Assembly (NCBI RefSeq): GCF_000234665.1
Contig: NC_018320.1
Span: 372,001-436,000, forward strand
Source of the DNA: Leishmania mexicana MHOM/GT/2001/U1103
Taxonomy: Eukaryota; Euglenozoa; Kinetoplastea; Trypanosomatida; Trypanosomatidae
Direction of reading: 5' to 3'
DNA: 64,000 nucleotides
The translations under genes and the position numbers were made by a program. The notes beneath the pieces are model-generated. The model was not told where the DNA came from. It did no database searches and saw nothing but the letters and a program-made list of their open reading frames with translations. This document shows, in pieces, positions 43,259 through 53,411 of the stretch. Position 1 is the stretch's first letter. Every line of letters begins with the position of its first letter.

Positions 43259-46200
43259 ATGCTGCAGCAGACCTCATCGGCTGATGCACACCCGGACCAA
43301 AGGGTGGCGCATAGCACAGCGATCAAGGAGGCTGGCAACGCGTGTGAGGACGACGACAGAGCGAACCGAAACATGAATGGCGCCAATCACCACCCCAGAG
43401 CTGCAGCCGATGTGCGTCAGAAACTGAAGGAGGCCCTACCACCGGCGCCGCCATCGCTGCCTCGGCACGCCACCGAGGGATCGACCACACTCTATTCCTC
43501 ATTCTCTAGCAGGGTCTCTTCGGACGAGAAGCGCACCGCTGCGGTCGCCGTCTCGCCAAGCCCGCTCGCCGTCGTATCTCATAACCCAACACGGATGAAT
43601 AGTGGCATGGGCAGCGCTGCACCGCTACCACGCGATCCACGCTTGTTAATACCACCGCTGCGCCACAACGAAGCGAAGTCGACCGCTATGTCACCGCAGT
43701 TGAACGGAGACGCGATGGATGGCGCGATGTTGAGCGATCAGCTGCATCTGCCCATCCCAAGGTCGCTCCTCCACACATCACCAGCGAAGTGCACCCTCGT
43801 CGCTGACGCCACGGCCGCTCGCCCACTCTTTATCGACTTGAGCTCGCTTCGACCGGCCGACATGCTGGAAAACGCCCCTGCTTGTGCCTCTGCTGCTGCG
43901 GAAGCCGCAACCGCTGCTACATCTGCCGTGCAGCCGTCTGTCGTGCCGGTGCCACGGACACCACCGGCGCTAGACACGCTGGTCGTCGATACGAGCGAAC
44001 ACACTGGTGGTAGCACGACACCTCGCGCGGCTTCCGCTACCGGTGGATCGGCTCCTGCTCCCGTGTCGACAAAAGCGCTGACCACAGCGGTTGGCCGTGT
44101 GACGGGCAAGGCCAACGCCTCACGCAGCTTGCGCACCCAAGTACGTTGTCCGCCCACTGCCGTGGCAGTGCTACCCCTTTATGCCCAGGGTGCGAGTGAC
44201 GGTACTTCCTTCGCCGGCCCTCCCGTTGCTGCTGCAGCTGCCCTGCATCTACTGCCGTCTTCTTTCGGTGCCCTCACCGCAGCCGACACGAGCCACCTCA
44301 CGCCGGCATCAGGGAGCGCCGGCGAAGGAGGGCGTCTGCCGTCATGCTTCAGCGGACATCGTACGGCTGCCAGCCCGCCCGACTTTCAACCGTCTCCTCT
44401 GACCCACGCCACCCACGCCGCCTCGTCCCCGTTTGGATTGCCGCTAGAGAAGTCGCCAGCCGCCGGTGCCACCGCCACTTCCGTGACTTTCGAATATGGG
44501 CCAGTGGAGGAGGAAAGCGGGAGGAGCGGCGAATACGGAGACAAGCCCGCTCCGCGGTGCCGCGTGGCAGCCGTGCTGAAGGCTAAGACGACGCCTCTGA
44601 GTGCCCTGGCGTCAGACAGCCACCGTGAGCATCCTCGGGCTCTCTCTGCACCTGCAGCTGCAACGGTGCAGCGGTGTGGGGTTCGAAGGGGCAATGCGCA
44701 CCGGAATGTGCTTGACAACGGCGGCCCTTCTCGCGGCGGCGCGCGGGGGCCGCCGTTGGTGTCGATGAACGAGGCTATTGCAGATGCCCCGCTTCTCTGT
44801 TGCGCGGCATCAGACACGGTGGCGGATACTATGGTGTCGACGCCGCCGTTAGCCGCCTCTGTTCGACAGGATTCGACAGACACTGCTTTCCTCCAGCTGG
44901 CCGCTCGCCGCCATCAGGTCGCGCTTCCGCCAGCGCAGGCGCCGCTGCAAGAGTCCGAGGCACTGCTACCGCCACCGACGACCAAGGCTCCAATGCAGCT
45001 TTCTGCGTCCTTCCCTGCTGGAGAGGTGCTTTCGCTGGACGGTACGCTGCGGCGCTGCGCCGACGACGCTGCCTTGGCTTCGAACATGAGTAAGGGATCG
45101 CCCTTGTCAACCGCCGTGGCCTTTGCTGCCACTCCTGGCACAGCGGCTTCTGCCTCCTCGTTTTACTCTCCTGCGAGCGTGGTAGGGGCGTTCTCCGAGA
45201 TGCGGAAGCGTGCATACGGTGGCGCGCGGCCAGCGCTCCCTGTCCAGCCGGCGCGGCTTGCAAAGCAAAACACGCCGTGCTCGGCTCTCTCGATGTGCCC
45301 AGATGTGCTTCAACAGGGCGTCGATGTACGGGCTGCTGTCGCACCTGCGACACCCGCCGATGGACGTGCGGTCTGGACCTCGCCGCAGCGAGCTGCCTGC
45401 ACTGCCGCCTCCAGTCCCGGGGGCGGCGTGTTTCCACGCGACGACGGCACCTCAGTCCTGCAGCTGGTGCCGACCACGTCGCAGGAGTTTCTTGTGCCCT
45501 GTGCTCAGCGCATGGGTGGCGGTGTTCCCGACGCACCACCCGCGTCGACAGTCGAAGTGGAGCCAGTACGGTACCCGCAGGCCCTCTGCGTCAACCCTCC
45601 TGGGCAAGCAGCAGACACCGCCTCGCAGCTGCCCCACCCCGCCAGCAAAAGCGTGACTGCCGTCTTCCAGCTGCCCGTGAACGCTGCTGCGCCTCCAGCA
45701 AAGCTCGTTGCTAACTCTCAAGCGCTCTCGGCGAACACCGGCAAGAATTGTGTGGCGCGGAGCAGTGTAGAGGCACGGCAGGTACCCTCGCCTTCGTCCG
45801 CACCACAGCCTCAAACTGCGCAGAGAGAACTCACGGTGTTGCATGCGCTGCCCACGCACCGCATCACAGAGACTGCTCGTTCTACACAGCGGCACACAGC
45901 GGGGTCGTTGTCTCGCTCTGTGGAGCGTGATCCGGCAGTTTTCGGAGGAGCAGGGGAGGCAGGTGGCGGCGCTATCATGTCACCTTGCCCATCCGCGGCG
46001 TCTGTGATGGGCATTACCGTGCACGCGATGGCGGCCCCTCCTCACGCCCGTGCTTCAGCGTTCGAGAGGCGAGATGCACCGAACAGGCCGCAAAGCACAA
46101 GCCATCGACGCAGCTCTACCAACGTCAGCAACGAGCCTCGCGGTGTCGCGCGTACCATGTCGTCTGTCTCAGCAGCCCCGTTGTACTCCTTCGCGCACGT

Positions 46201-49200
46201 CACACATCGCGAGCAAGGGCAGACGGAGCTGTGCCGTCTTTTCATGTGCTCCACACCACCTCCTCGGCCACCTCCGCGCCGGACAGCCCACACGGCACCA
46301 CTCCCCGCCCATATTACTGCTGCCTCTGCCGCCGCGTCATCGTCGACTTCTTCTGAGACGACGCCGCTGTGCAGACCGGTGGATGTGCAAGACGCAGGGG
46401 CAGAGGATGGAGCACTGTCCATCATACCAGCTGCCATCGACACGGCGGGCAGCAACGCATCTTCGTTGGCGGCGAGTGAGTGGCTGGGTGTACTGAAGGA
46501 CTGGACTCCGACTCAGCTAGCGGCGTCGCAGCCACTACCAGCATCTCAGCTAGCAGCAGAGGAGGTGGAGGTGGTGCCGGGTACGGATGCGGAGAAACCA
46601 TCGACAGAGGAGACACCTCCTCCCACTGTCGCCATCCCCGCAGCGCAGGCGGAGGCTCTCCACGCGCGCACAGCTCGTGCCAGCGACACTGCCGAGACAC
46701 CAGCGAACATGCAACGTAGAGACGCACGCGGTTTTTCCGCTGCGGCGTTTCCTGTCCATCACAATTGCCGCGGTGTACGCGTGGGGGAGCAGCGTGATGA
46801 TAGACGGGGCACTGTATTGGCTGCGGAAACGCCGCACACCTCGCTATCGGCACATGGCGTGCCTGTCGCGGACAATCTGCTCAAACACCCCACCACTGCC
46901 CCGCAAGAGCGCCGAGCTCGCGGCGGAGAGGTGTCAGCATCGATGGTTCCCATCACTCGCCTGCCAGCATCGGAGTGTGCGACTGCGACGCCGTTTGCAT
47001 GGAATGGTGTGGCAGCCGCAGGGGCACAGTCAAGGCCGCAGACTGCAGCAGCTGCCGCAACTGTGACGCATGCCCAACCAGTGCCATCGGGTCCTTCCTG
47101 GGAGAGGATGGAGCCGCTGCCCGTGGGGCATCGTGCACCTGCCACGCCAACTGTCACCCCGCTAATGGCACGCACGTTCCCGTTGCGCTCAGTTCCGGCA
47201 AAGACGGCTGGAACACGGCTTTCCATCCCCCACTGCGTGCCAACGCCGCCCTCGCTTCTGTTGTCCTTCCAGCAGCAGTGCACGCCTCGAGGGGCGGTCT
47301 TCACAAGTCTCAAGTCTGCCTCGCTGCAGCGTCCTTTGCACCCAGCGGCTCCCGGGCCCTTTCGCCAGCCTTCCGCTCCTGCCACGCCGCACCACCGAGG
47401 AGAAGGGGCACGCAACGGGTCTGCGAGTGGCGCAGCTGTCGCTACACTACAACATACCCTGATTGCCCAGCAGCTCGCTGGCGGCGCCGCGGCCAGTGCG
47501 GTCCACGAAGGTGAGGTGGTGTGGGAGGTGCTGCCTGACGCTCACGGCAGCAGCTGCGACTGGCCAAACCCGGGGTCGTCGTGCCCCTCCTCCGTAGCCT
47601 CCAGCTGCCTCCAGCGCCATCAGCTGCAGGCGGGGTGGCGCACCGGGCTGCCCCGCTCCCTGCCCTTCTTTGCTCTGACACATGATTCGATGCCCATGGC
47701 GATGCTCGGCCCAAAGTCAGAGGTAGCCATGCGCTGCAGACCCTCCTCAACCGAGCCCGGCGGGGGCGACGAGACGACTTCTGGCGGCCACAGTCGGCGC
47801 CAAGCTAGACCAGTACCCCACCAAGAACCGCAAGCCGCACAGCGGAGCTCTCCATCCTCTTGGCCGTGGTGGGGAGGGCAGTACGCCTTGACCCCAGGTC
47901 AGAGGTTGCCAGGGCGAGTGCAGCGTCACGGCCAAGGGACTCGTACTGGCGACTTCTTTGTTGCGTTGCCGTCGAACCCCGACATGGTAGACGGCGCCGA
48001 CAACGCGGCAGCGCCGCATTGCCGCCCCACACTTTCATCCTCGGCAACAGCAGTGGCGGCTGGCGGAGTCGGGACTGTTGGTGACGAAGGAGGGCTGGCC
48101 CCCACTGCTTGTCCGATTCCAGCCGCACCTACGTCTTCGTGGCTGTGCACTGCGCACCTTGCAACGACACGAGAAAGTGTTGGCGGGCGCGCTGGAGCTG
48201 CAGTCGAAAACGGTGCAGCATCAGGATGCGCCACCGCGGGCCAACCTCTGCATCGTGTTCCTGCCGCCGCGCCAGCCTCATCGCCAGGAACTACCACTGC
48301 GGCCGAAGCGGGGACGCCGGCAAGGGCATGCACAGGCTCGGTGGTGACGGGAGTCGTGGGATACTACGGTGCCTACCAGCGTACGCAGCAACCTCGCAGC
48401 AGGAAAAGTGGCCAGCTACTGCCGTCACAGACGTTTTACTCTCAGCCCTCGATGGGCACCGGCTCGCAGTCGCCACAGGACGGTCGAGGAGGGGAGGCAA
48501 GAGGGAGTACGGGTACTGCCAGTGGACCCGGCTCGCTTCCAGTGGCGGAGGCTGGCATGGCACTTCCAGACACCACTGCTGCTGCCGCTGCTGCAGGCTC
48601 GCCGGAGCCGCACCGCCACTACTACCACCAGAGTGGAGTGCCGCTGCAACGATACAGCGATGAAGGGAATGCCGCGCTACGTGACCCTGGCGGGGTCAAG
48701 GGTGACTACGGGCCGCAACGCGCGCCGCAATTGACTCGGGCATTGCTCGACCAGCTGCAGTGGAGCTACGCCGCGGCAGCCGATGCGTCGTCTCGACCGC
48801 CCTACCTACCCATCGACCTTCCCTTGAAGGAGGCATTCGTGGCAAGCTGGCACGACGTCATACACCAAGATGCCCACAGCAGCAACGGCTCTAAGGGTGC
48901 ACCAGGGATGCGGCAGCGTCCGCCGCTCCCAGCCCCGTCCCGCGGCCAACGCGTGGAAAACGTGCCGGCTGTGCTTCCCAGGAGTGGGTGGACGGTTGCG
49001 TATTCCCACCATGGACCCGACTCGCCACCGCCGCAGCCGCATGTCGCCGCCGGTGCCGCTGCTATGGACACCCGCTCCGAATCACCGATTGCCGCCCAGC
49101 CCGATCTCACCGCAGCGGCGCAGGCGGAGCGGCTGTATATGCAGCGGTACATCTCTTCACCCTCCCCCGTCCCTATCGCACCACCGCCGGTGATGCGTAA

Positions 49201-49660
49201 GAATCACGGCGCCGTGCTGCGGGCACCCGACCCGCAGGCGCTGCCGTTCGTGGTGTCCTCTCAACAAGCTCAGCCCCGTCTTCTCCGGCGCAACCTCGTG
49301 GAGCAGCGGACTCGTAAGCACACCAACCATACGGGTGTCGGCACCGCAAAGCCGGCACCCGTATCCTTGCAAAAGATGACCTTTGCGCCTGAGAAAGTCC
49401 TGGCAACGCCTCCGTCGCTGACATCACTGGAGCATCAGCAGGCGCCTGTGCTGAAAGCCGTCGCCACTGTGCCTGCCGCACCGCCACCAGTGCCGTGGAC
49501 CCCGAAAAGCAACGGTCCAGGTGTTGGCAGTGAGACGCTGAGCGTCACAGAGGCTTGCCCCATGCAACGGTCGCCCGGACCGCGCATCAGCAATTTTTTC
49601 CATCTCTTCCGGGAGCGCCAAGGGCAGGGGCGCGGGGGGCGGGTGTGGGTCGCTCATTGA
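43259..49660 (+). CDS. Very long low-complexity hypothetical protein
   Basis: 2133 residues from the ATG at 43259; the frame is open further upstream but only through UTR-like DNA without an ATG. The protein is rich in Ala, Pro, Ser, Thr, Gln and Arg throughout, with no membrane segment, signal peptide or recognisable domain. The best candidate for a folded part is near residues 1885-1945 (LTRALLDQLQWSYAAA, PIDLPLKEAFVASWHDVI). The extreme C-terminus has NFFHLFRERQ. Long disordered proteins of this type are common in Leishmania and many are cytoskeletal or regulatory, but nothing here decides that. The unbroken frame over 6.4 kb with alternating GC-rich codons supports a real gene. Confidence 0.75.
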   Translation: MLQQTSSADAHPDQRVAHSTAIKEAGNACEDDDRANRNMNGANHHPRAAADVRQKLKEALPPAPPSLPRHATEGSTTLYSSFSSRVSSDEKRTAAVAVSPSPLAVVSHNPTRMNSGMGSAAPLPRDPRLLIPPLRHNEAKSTAMSPQLNGDAMDGAMLSDQLHLPIPRSLLHTSPAKCTLVADATAARPLFIDLSSLRPADMLENAPACASAAAEAATAATSAVQPSVVPVPRTPPALDTLVVDTSEHTGGSTTPRAASATGGSAPAPVSTKALTTAVGRVTGKANASRSLRTQVRCPPTAVAVLPLYAQGASDGTSFAGPPVAAAAALHLLPSSFGALTAADTSHLTPASGSAGEGGRLPSCFSGHRTAASPPDFQPSPLTHATHAASSPFGLPLEKSPAAGATATSVTFEYGPVEEESGRSGEYGDKPAPRCRVAAVLKAKTTPLSALASDSHREHPRALSAPAAATVQRCGVRRGNAHRNVLDNGGPSRGGARGPPLVSMNEAIADAPLLCCAASDTVADTMVSTPPLAASVRQDSTDTAFLQLAARRHQVALPPAQAPLQESEALLPPPTTKAPMQLSASFPAGEVLSLDGTLRRCADDAALASNMSKGSPLSTAVAFAATPGTAASASSFYSPASVVGAFSEMRKRAYGGARPALPVQPARLAKQNTPCSALSMCPDVLQQGVDVRAAVAPATPADGRAVWTSPQRAACTAASSPGGGVFPRDDGTSVLQLVPTTSQEFLVPCAQRMGGGVPDAPPASTVEVEPVRYPQALCVNPPGQAADTASQLPHPASKSVTAVFQLPVNAAAPPAKLVANSQALSANTGKNCVARSSVEARQVPSPSSAPQPQTAQRELTVLHALPTHRITETARSTQRHTAGSLSRSVERDPAVFGGAGEAGGGAIMSPCPSAASVMGITVHAMAAPPHARASAFERRDAPNRPQSTSHRRSSTNVSNEPRGVARTMSSVSAAPLYSFAHVTHREQGQTELCRLFMCSTPPPRPPPRRTAHTAPLPAHITAASAAASSSTSSETTPLCRPVDVQDAGAEDGALSIIPAAIDTAGSNASSLAASEWLGVLKDWTPTQLAASQPLPASQLAAEEVEVVPGTDAEKPSTEETPPPTVAIPAAQAEALHARTARASDTAETPANMQRRDARGFSAAAFPVHHNCRGVRVGEQRDDRRGTVLAAETPHTSLSAHGVPVADNLLKHPTTAPQERRARGGEVSASMVPITRLPASECATATPFAWNGVAAAGAQSRPQTAAAAATVTHAQPVPSGPSWERMEPLPVGHRAPATPTVTPLMARTFPLRSVPAKTAGTRLSIPHCVPTPPSLLLSFQQQCTPRGAVFTSLKSASLQRPLHPAAPGPFRQPSAPATPHHRGEGARNGSASGAAVATLQHTLIAQQLAGGAAASAVHEGEVVWEVLPDAHGSSCDWPNPGSSCPSSVASSCLQRHQLQAGWRTGLPRSLPFFALTHDSMPMAMLGPKSEVAMRCRPSSTEPGGGDETTSGGHSRRQARPVPHQEPQAAQRSSPSSWPWWGGQYALTPGQRLPGRVQRHGQGTRTGDFFVALPSNPDMVDGADNAAAPHCRPTLSSSATAVAAGGVGTVGDEGGLAPTACPIPAAPTSSWLCTAHLATTRESVGGRAGAAVENGAASGCATAGQPLHRVPAAAPASSPGTTTAAEAGTPARACTGSVVTGVVGYYGAYQRTQQPRSRKSGQLLPSQTFYSQPSMGTGSQSPQDGRGGEARGSTGTASGPGSLPVAEAGMALPDTTAAAAAAGSPEPHRHYYHQSGVPLQRYSDEGNAALRDPGGVKGDYGPQRAPQLTRALLDQLQWSYAAAADASSRPPYLPIDLPLKEAFVASWHDVIHQDAHSSNGSKGAPGMRQRPPLPAPSRGQRVENVPAVLPRSGWTVAYSHHGPDSPPPQPHVAAGAAAMDTRSESPIAAQPDLTAAAQAERLYMQRYISSPSPVPIAPPPVMRKNHGAVLRAPDPQALPFVVSSQQAQPRLLRRNLVEQRTRKHTNHTGVGTAKPAPVSLQKMTFAPEKVLATPPSLTSLEHQQAPVLKAVATVPAAPPPVPWTPKSNGPGVGSETLSVTEACPMQRSPGPRISNFFHLFRERQGQGRGGRVWVAH

Positions 49661-50705
49661 TGACCTCGACTGAAGCGCGTGACAGCGTGCGAGAGGCGAC
49701 GGCCAGTGAGGGAGGACGGTGCCGCACCGTGTGCGCGCATGCGAGTCCCTCCACCCTCCCCAACACCCACCCAGAGTTAATCTTTCGTTCTTCCTTTGTG
49801 CGCCTACCTTTTCCTGGTGGGTGTGACGCAACTGTTGGGGCAGGGGGGGGCTCCTACGCACCTCACATTTCCGTGGCTCCCCCCTTTCCCCCCTCCCCAC
49901 TTGATGACTGTCTGTTCCCCGCCTCCTGCGTTTTCCGAGGTTGTACCGCGCAACATCCCTCTCTTGTGTTGCGGTGTGTCGTAGCGGATCGTGCTCCGGT
50001 ACTTTGTGACCATGCGCGTGGGCGTAGATCTCTCCCCTCCTTCATCGGTTGGCCAGCTCCTCCCGCCGTCTTGCAACGAGCGCGACACGAGCACAGACGC
50101 CTCTCTTCGCTCTTGTATCTGCCCTGCAGCTTTATTCCTCGAGGTACGAGTCTCCCCACCGCTCTCGCTCTCCGGCGTGCGTGCGGCATTTCTCTTCCGG
50201 CATGCACGCGGGCTCATACCTTTTTCCACCCTTTGTCGCCTGCCTCTCCCCCCCACGCCCCTTCAAACCGTTCGCCTCGCTGTGACACCGACCGCCTTCG
50301 AATTCGGTGTGCTCCCGGTGGTGCGCTACGCTAGGTTGATCTCTCAAGCACACCCGTGCGTATGCGAAACAGAGGGGGTGGGGTGTGGCGCGCCGGCGTG
50401 CGAGCCCCGAGACGGAGCGCGTTGACAATCCGCCTGGCAGTCTGTTCTTTTCACTGCTGCGGATCCCTTCGTGATGGACTTCCCCCCGTCTTTGCTCATG
50501 GGCCCTCGCATCTTTCAGGTCGTTCCCGCATCTTCTCCCTCCTTCCCTGATCACCGCCGCGCGACTGCGCCTGTGAAGACCAACAGCGAACACAAGCACC
50601 TAGACGCGCAGCCCTGCATCTCAGGGTCGTGGTGATCGCAGACACGCTCACCTAGACCTGCATGCAGGCTCACGCTATCACAGCGCCCACGTACCCGCTC
50701 GCGCG
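49661..50705. other. Intergenic spacer with probable acceptor
   Basis: No gene supported. TTGCTCATGGGCCCTCGCATCTTTCAG (AG at 50517-50518), with pyrimidine-rich DNA before it, is a likely trans-splice acceptor for the gene at 50706. Confidence 0.45.
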
Positions 50706-53411
50706 ATGCAGCAGACCATTCCTCATGTAGCTGACGTACACCCCGGGCGTGCGTCGCTCGCCGCGACCGCGGACAAGCGCCTTGTGGAATTTACATTGCC
50801 GGAGAAGAGCGACGCAGCGATCCCGAGCAAGCTTACATTAGCCCCTGTCGCCACGGAGGCTCTGCGGCCGCTTTCCTTGTTGTCCGAGGCGCGTGACGGC
50901 GATGACTCGCCACCGCTGGAGTTGAACCCCAATGTGAGCAGTTTGCAGGAGAGTGGCAGCGGAAGCACCCGGCAACACGATGTGGCAGCCACCTCGGCGG
51001 TGGTGGCTGAGAGTGGGATACCTGCGACTGCGGCGCAAGACGGCACCGCTGTCAGCACTGGAGAAGCCATGGCGACTCCGGTGGAAGCGGTACCACCGGC
51101 GGCGACCCCACCTTCTCCGGTGGCCACCAAGGCTGCCGCGTCGGCATTGCGTGCGCCGTCTGCACTGGAGCCGTCACTGATAACGCGGCTCCAGGGCGCA
51201 GCACCTGCAGTAGGCGCCAAGGAGAGAGGGCACCCATGCTTTGAGCACCTGAGCCCCATTCGCTTCACGTCTCCGGAGCTGAGCACGTCCGCAAGGAAAG
51301 GCAGCAGCTGTCGCGGCCACGGTGGTGCCACCGGTGCCTCTGGTTGTGTCTCGGGGCGTAGGGAGTCGTCACAGCACTTATCCGTGTTGCGCCGCCGGAC
51401 GCCCGGTGCCGCTATACGACACCGCCGCCGCCACTTCAGTCGTGGCGACCGCCTCAGCTGCAAGAACTTCTTTTTCCAGAGCGAGAGCACTGCCACCTTC
51501 GGCATCGGCACTGTGGGGCTCTTCACCGCCACTGCAAAGCCGGTTACTGGCCCTCGTGTGGCGAAGCGCAGTTTGTTGTCATCGGTTCACCATCATCGGA
51601 CACATGGCGAGCGGGGACAGAGGTCTGTATCGCAGCCGACTGTGCCACAATCCTACCGAGCTGCTCCACCTCCGACTTCGGGGGCCGCCGGTGCCGCGTC
51701 GGCAGTTCCTTGCTACTACACCCCTGCCTGCTACATGTCGCGTGCGGTGAACGGCATCACTGCGTGGGAGAAGCGGCAGGAGGAGTACCGGCACTGGCGC
51801 CGCGAGAACTTGAAGGGGTCGACGTATTACCGGTTCTCCAGGCCACTCAATACCCTGGGCGGCGCAGAGACAGAGGCGGAGGAGAACGATGCCTTGCCGT
51901 CTCTGTACAACGCCTACGCTCCTGTTCTTTGCTCTTCCGAGGAGCGACACCGTATTGAGCGCCGCCGACTGCGCGCCATTGAGGCGGAGCGGACGGCGCG
52001 CTCGACCGCGCGCGCGCACGAGCAAGCGGCGTACGAGGACGAGGTGCTGCTCCAACGCACACGCAAGCTCCGTGGCGAGGCTGTTGACCTGCCCGACTCC
52101 TACCTGCGCGCCGCCTACCCTGATCCGTCCACGTTCACCGGCTACGCAGAGCTGGTCACTGGAGATGACAAGGGCCGCAGCTACCCAACACCGCATGCAA
52201 GCAAGGCCGCCAGCGGTTATCTCGCCAACCCGAAGCTCGTCGTGAAGGATCATCACCGTGCCATGCAGCAGTACCTCGTGGCGAGGCAGCAAGCACGGCT
52301 CAATCAGGAGGCGCAGCGCTTGGAAGCGGCCGAGCGTCAGCGGCGTGATATTGAGGCGCAGCTGACGGACTGCCAGTTGCAGGAAGCAGCCTACCTCGCG
52401 TCGTGGATGGAGGGCCGCCCGCGGGTGTGTCGTGCGCGAGAGACAGAGCGGCACGCGCGGCAGGAGGCAGAGCAGCGCGCCTTGGATGAGTGGAGCCGCG
52501 CGGCTCAGACGCGCGAGCGGGCGGCGTACGCCCTGTACGCCTCTCATGAGGCAGCGGCCGCCACAGCGCATCAGCAGGAGCTGCGCGCGCGTGCCGTTGC
52601 GCCGCGACCGTACAACCGCAAGGGCATCTCTGGCAGCCATCGTCCTGAGCAAGAGGTGCAGCCTTTGCCAGCGACGTCAGCTGCAGAGTACAATAGGGCT
52701 GCAGCGCGCGTGCCAAGCCCGCCGCCTACTGGCGTTTCGGACTCGTCAGGGACCGTCGGCTGTCCTCCGCAAGCAGCCGCTCCCCCACTGCCGATGGTGC
52801 CGAGTCAGGCACCGGAGAAGTTGGCGCGGGCAGCTCGGCCCGTAACACCCGCCGTGCGCCCCGAGACACCGGCGCTGCCGCCATCTCAGGTGGTGGGCCC
52901 CACCTCGACAAACTTCTTCAACGAGGTGAAGCAGTGGACGCGGGATTTTCCGTCGCCCAACGCCGTTCCCGTCAACGGCTCCGACGCCGCGTACCGGCGG
53001 GCGTGGAAGGCAGAGCTAGAAGAGGGGCAGCTTCGCTTTAATCGTGAAATGACGCAGCGGCAGCGCGAAGATATTGCGCGCCGTGTGCAAGAGGCGCGCG
53101 AGAAGATGTTTGAGGGAAGCTGGCAGCAGGCAGAACAGAAGCGGCACGAGAAGCGTGAGCTGGCGGCGCGGCGCGCCGATCATACGCAGGCAGAGGTCGA
53201 GGCCGCCACGGCGGTGCGGTTGGAGGTGCGGCTGGAGTCGCATCGCGCCCAGCAGCAGAGAATGATGCAGGCCGCCGAGCGCTACAACGAGACCCAGTTC
53301 CTGCGGCAGCAGTCGAAGCAGCGTGAGATGGTGCTGCGATCGGTGGAGGAGGAGGAGCTTCAGCAGCTGCGCATGATGGCGTCGTCCGCCTCAGCGGCGA
53401 ATCGCGGGTGA
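50706..53411 (+). CDS. Coiled-coil hypothetical protein
   Basis: 901 residues, ATG at 50706. The first 330 residues are Ala/Ser/Thr/Pro-rich and probably disordered. A more ordered stretch begins at about 336 (CYYTPACYMSR, ITAWEKRQEEYRHWRREN, STYYRFSRPL). From about 415 onward there are long Glu/Arg/Gln/Ala heptad-like helices (RIERRRLRAIEAERTAR; RLNQEAQRLEAAERQRRDIE), interrupted by a Pro-rich linker at about 655-740. After the linker comes VKQWTRDFPSPNAVPVNG and a final coiled coil at about 760-890. A structural or cytoskeleton-associated protein is plausible from the coiled coils alone; I do not recognise a named family. Nothing in the sequence indicates membrane association. Confidence 0.75.
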   Translation: MQQTIPHVADVHPGRASLAATADKRLVEFTLPEKSDAAIPSKLTLAPVATEALRPLSLLSEARDGDDSPPLELNPNVSSLQESGSGSTRQHDVAATSAVVAESGIPATAAQDGTAVSTGEAMATPVEAVPPAATPPSPVATKAAASALRAPSALEPSLITRLQGAAPAVGAKERGHPCFEHLSPIRFTSPELSTSARKGSSCRGHGGATGASGCVSGRRESSQHLSVLRRRTPGAAIRHRRRHFSRGDRLSCKNFFFQSESTATFGIGTVGLFTATAKPVTGPRVAKRSLLSSVHHHRTHGERGQRSVSQPTVPQSYRAAPPPTSGAAGAASAVPCYYTPACYMSRAVNGITAWEKRQEEYRHWRRENLKGSTYYRFSRPLNTLGGAETEAEENDALPSLYNAYAPVLCSSEERHRIERRRLRAIEAERTARSTARAHEQAAYEDEVLLQRTRKLRGEAVDLPDSYLRAAYPDPSTFTGYAELVTGDDKGRSYPTPHASKAASGYLANPKLVVKDHHRAMQQYLVARQQARLNQEAQRLEAAERQRRDIEAQLTDCQLQEAAYLASWMEGRPRVCRARETERHARQEAEQRALDEWSRAAQTRERAAYALYASHEAAAATAHQQELRARAVAPRPYNRKGISGSHRPEQEVQPLPATSAAEYNRAAARVPSPPPTGVSDSSGTVGCPPQAAAPPLPMVPSQAPEKLARAARPVTPAVRPETPALPPSQVVGPTSTNFFNEVKQWTRDFPSPNAVPVNGSDAAYRRAWKAELEEGQLRFNREMTQRQREDIARRVQEAREKMFEGSWQQAEQKRHEKRELAARRADHTQAEVEAATAVRLEVRLESHRAQQQRMMQAAERYNETQFLRQQSKQREMVLRSVEEEELQQLRMMASSASAANRG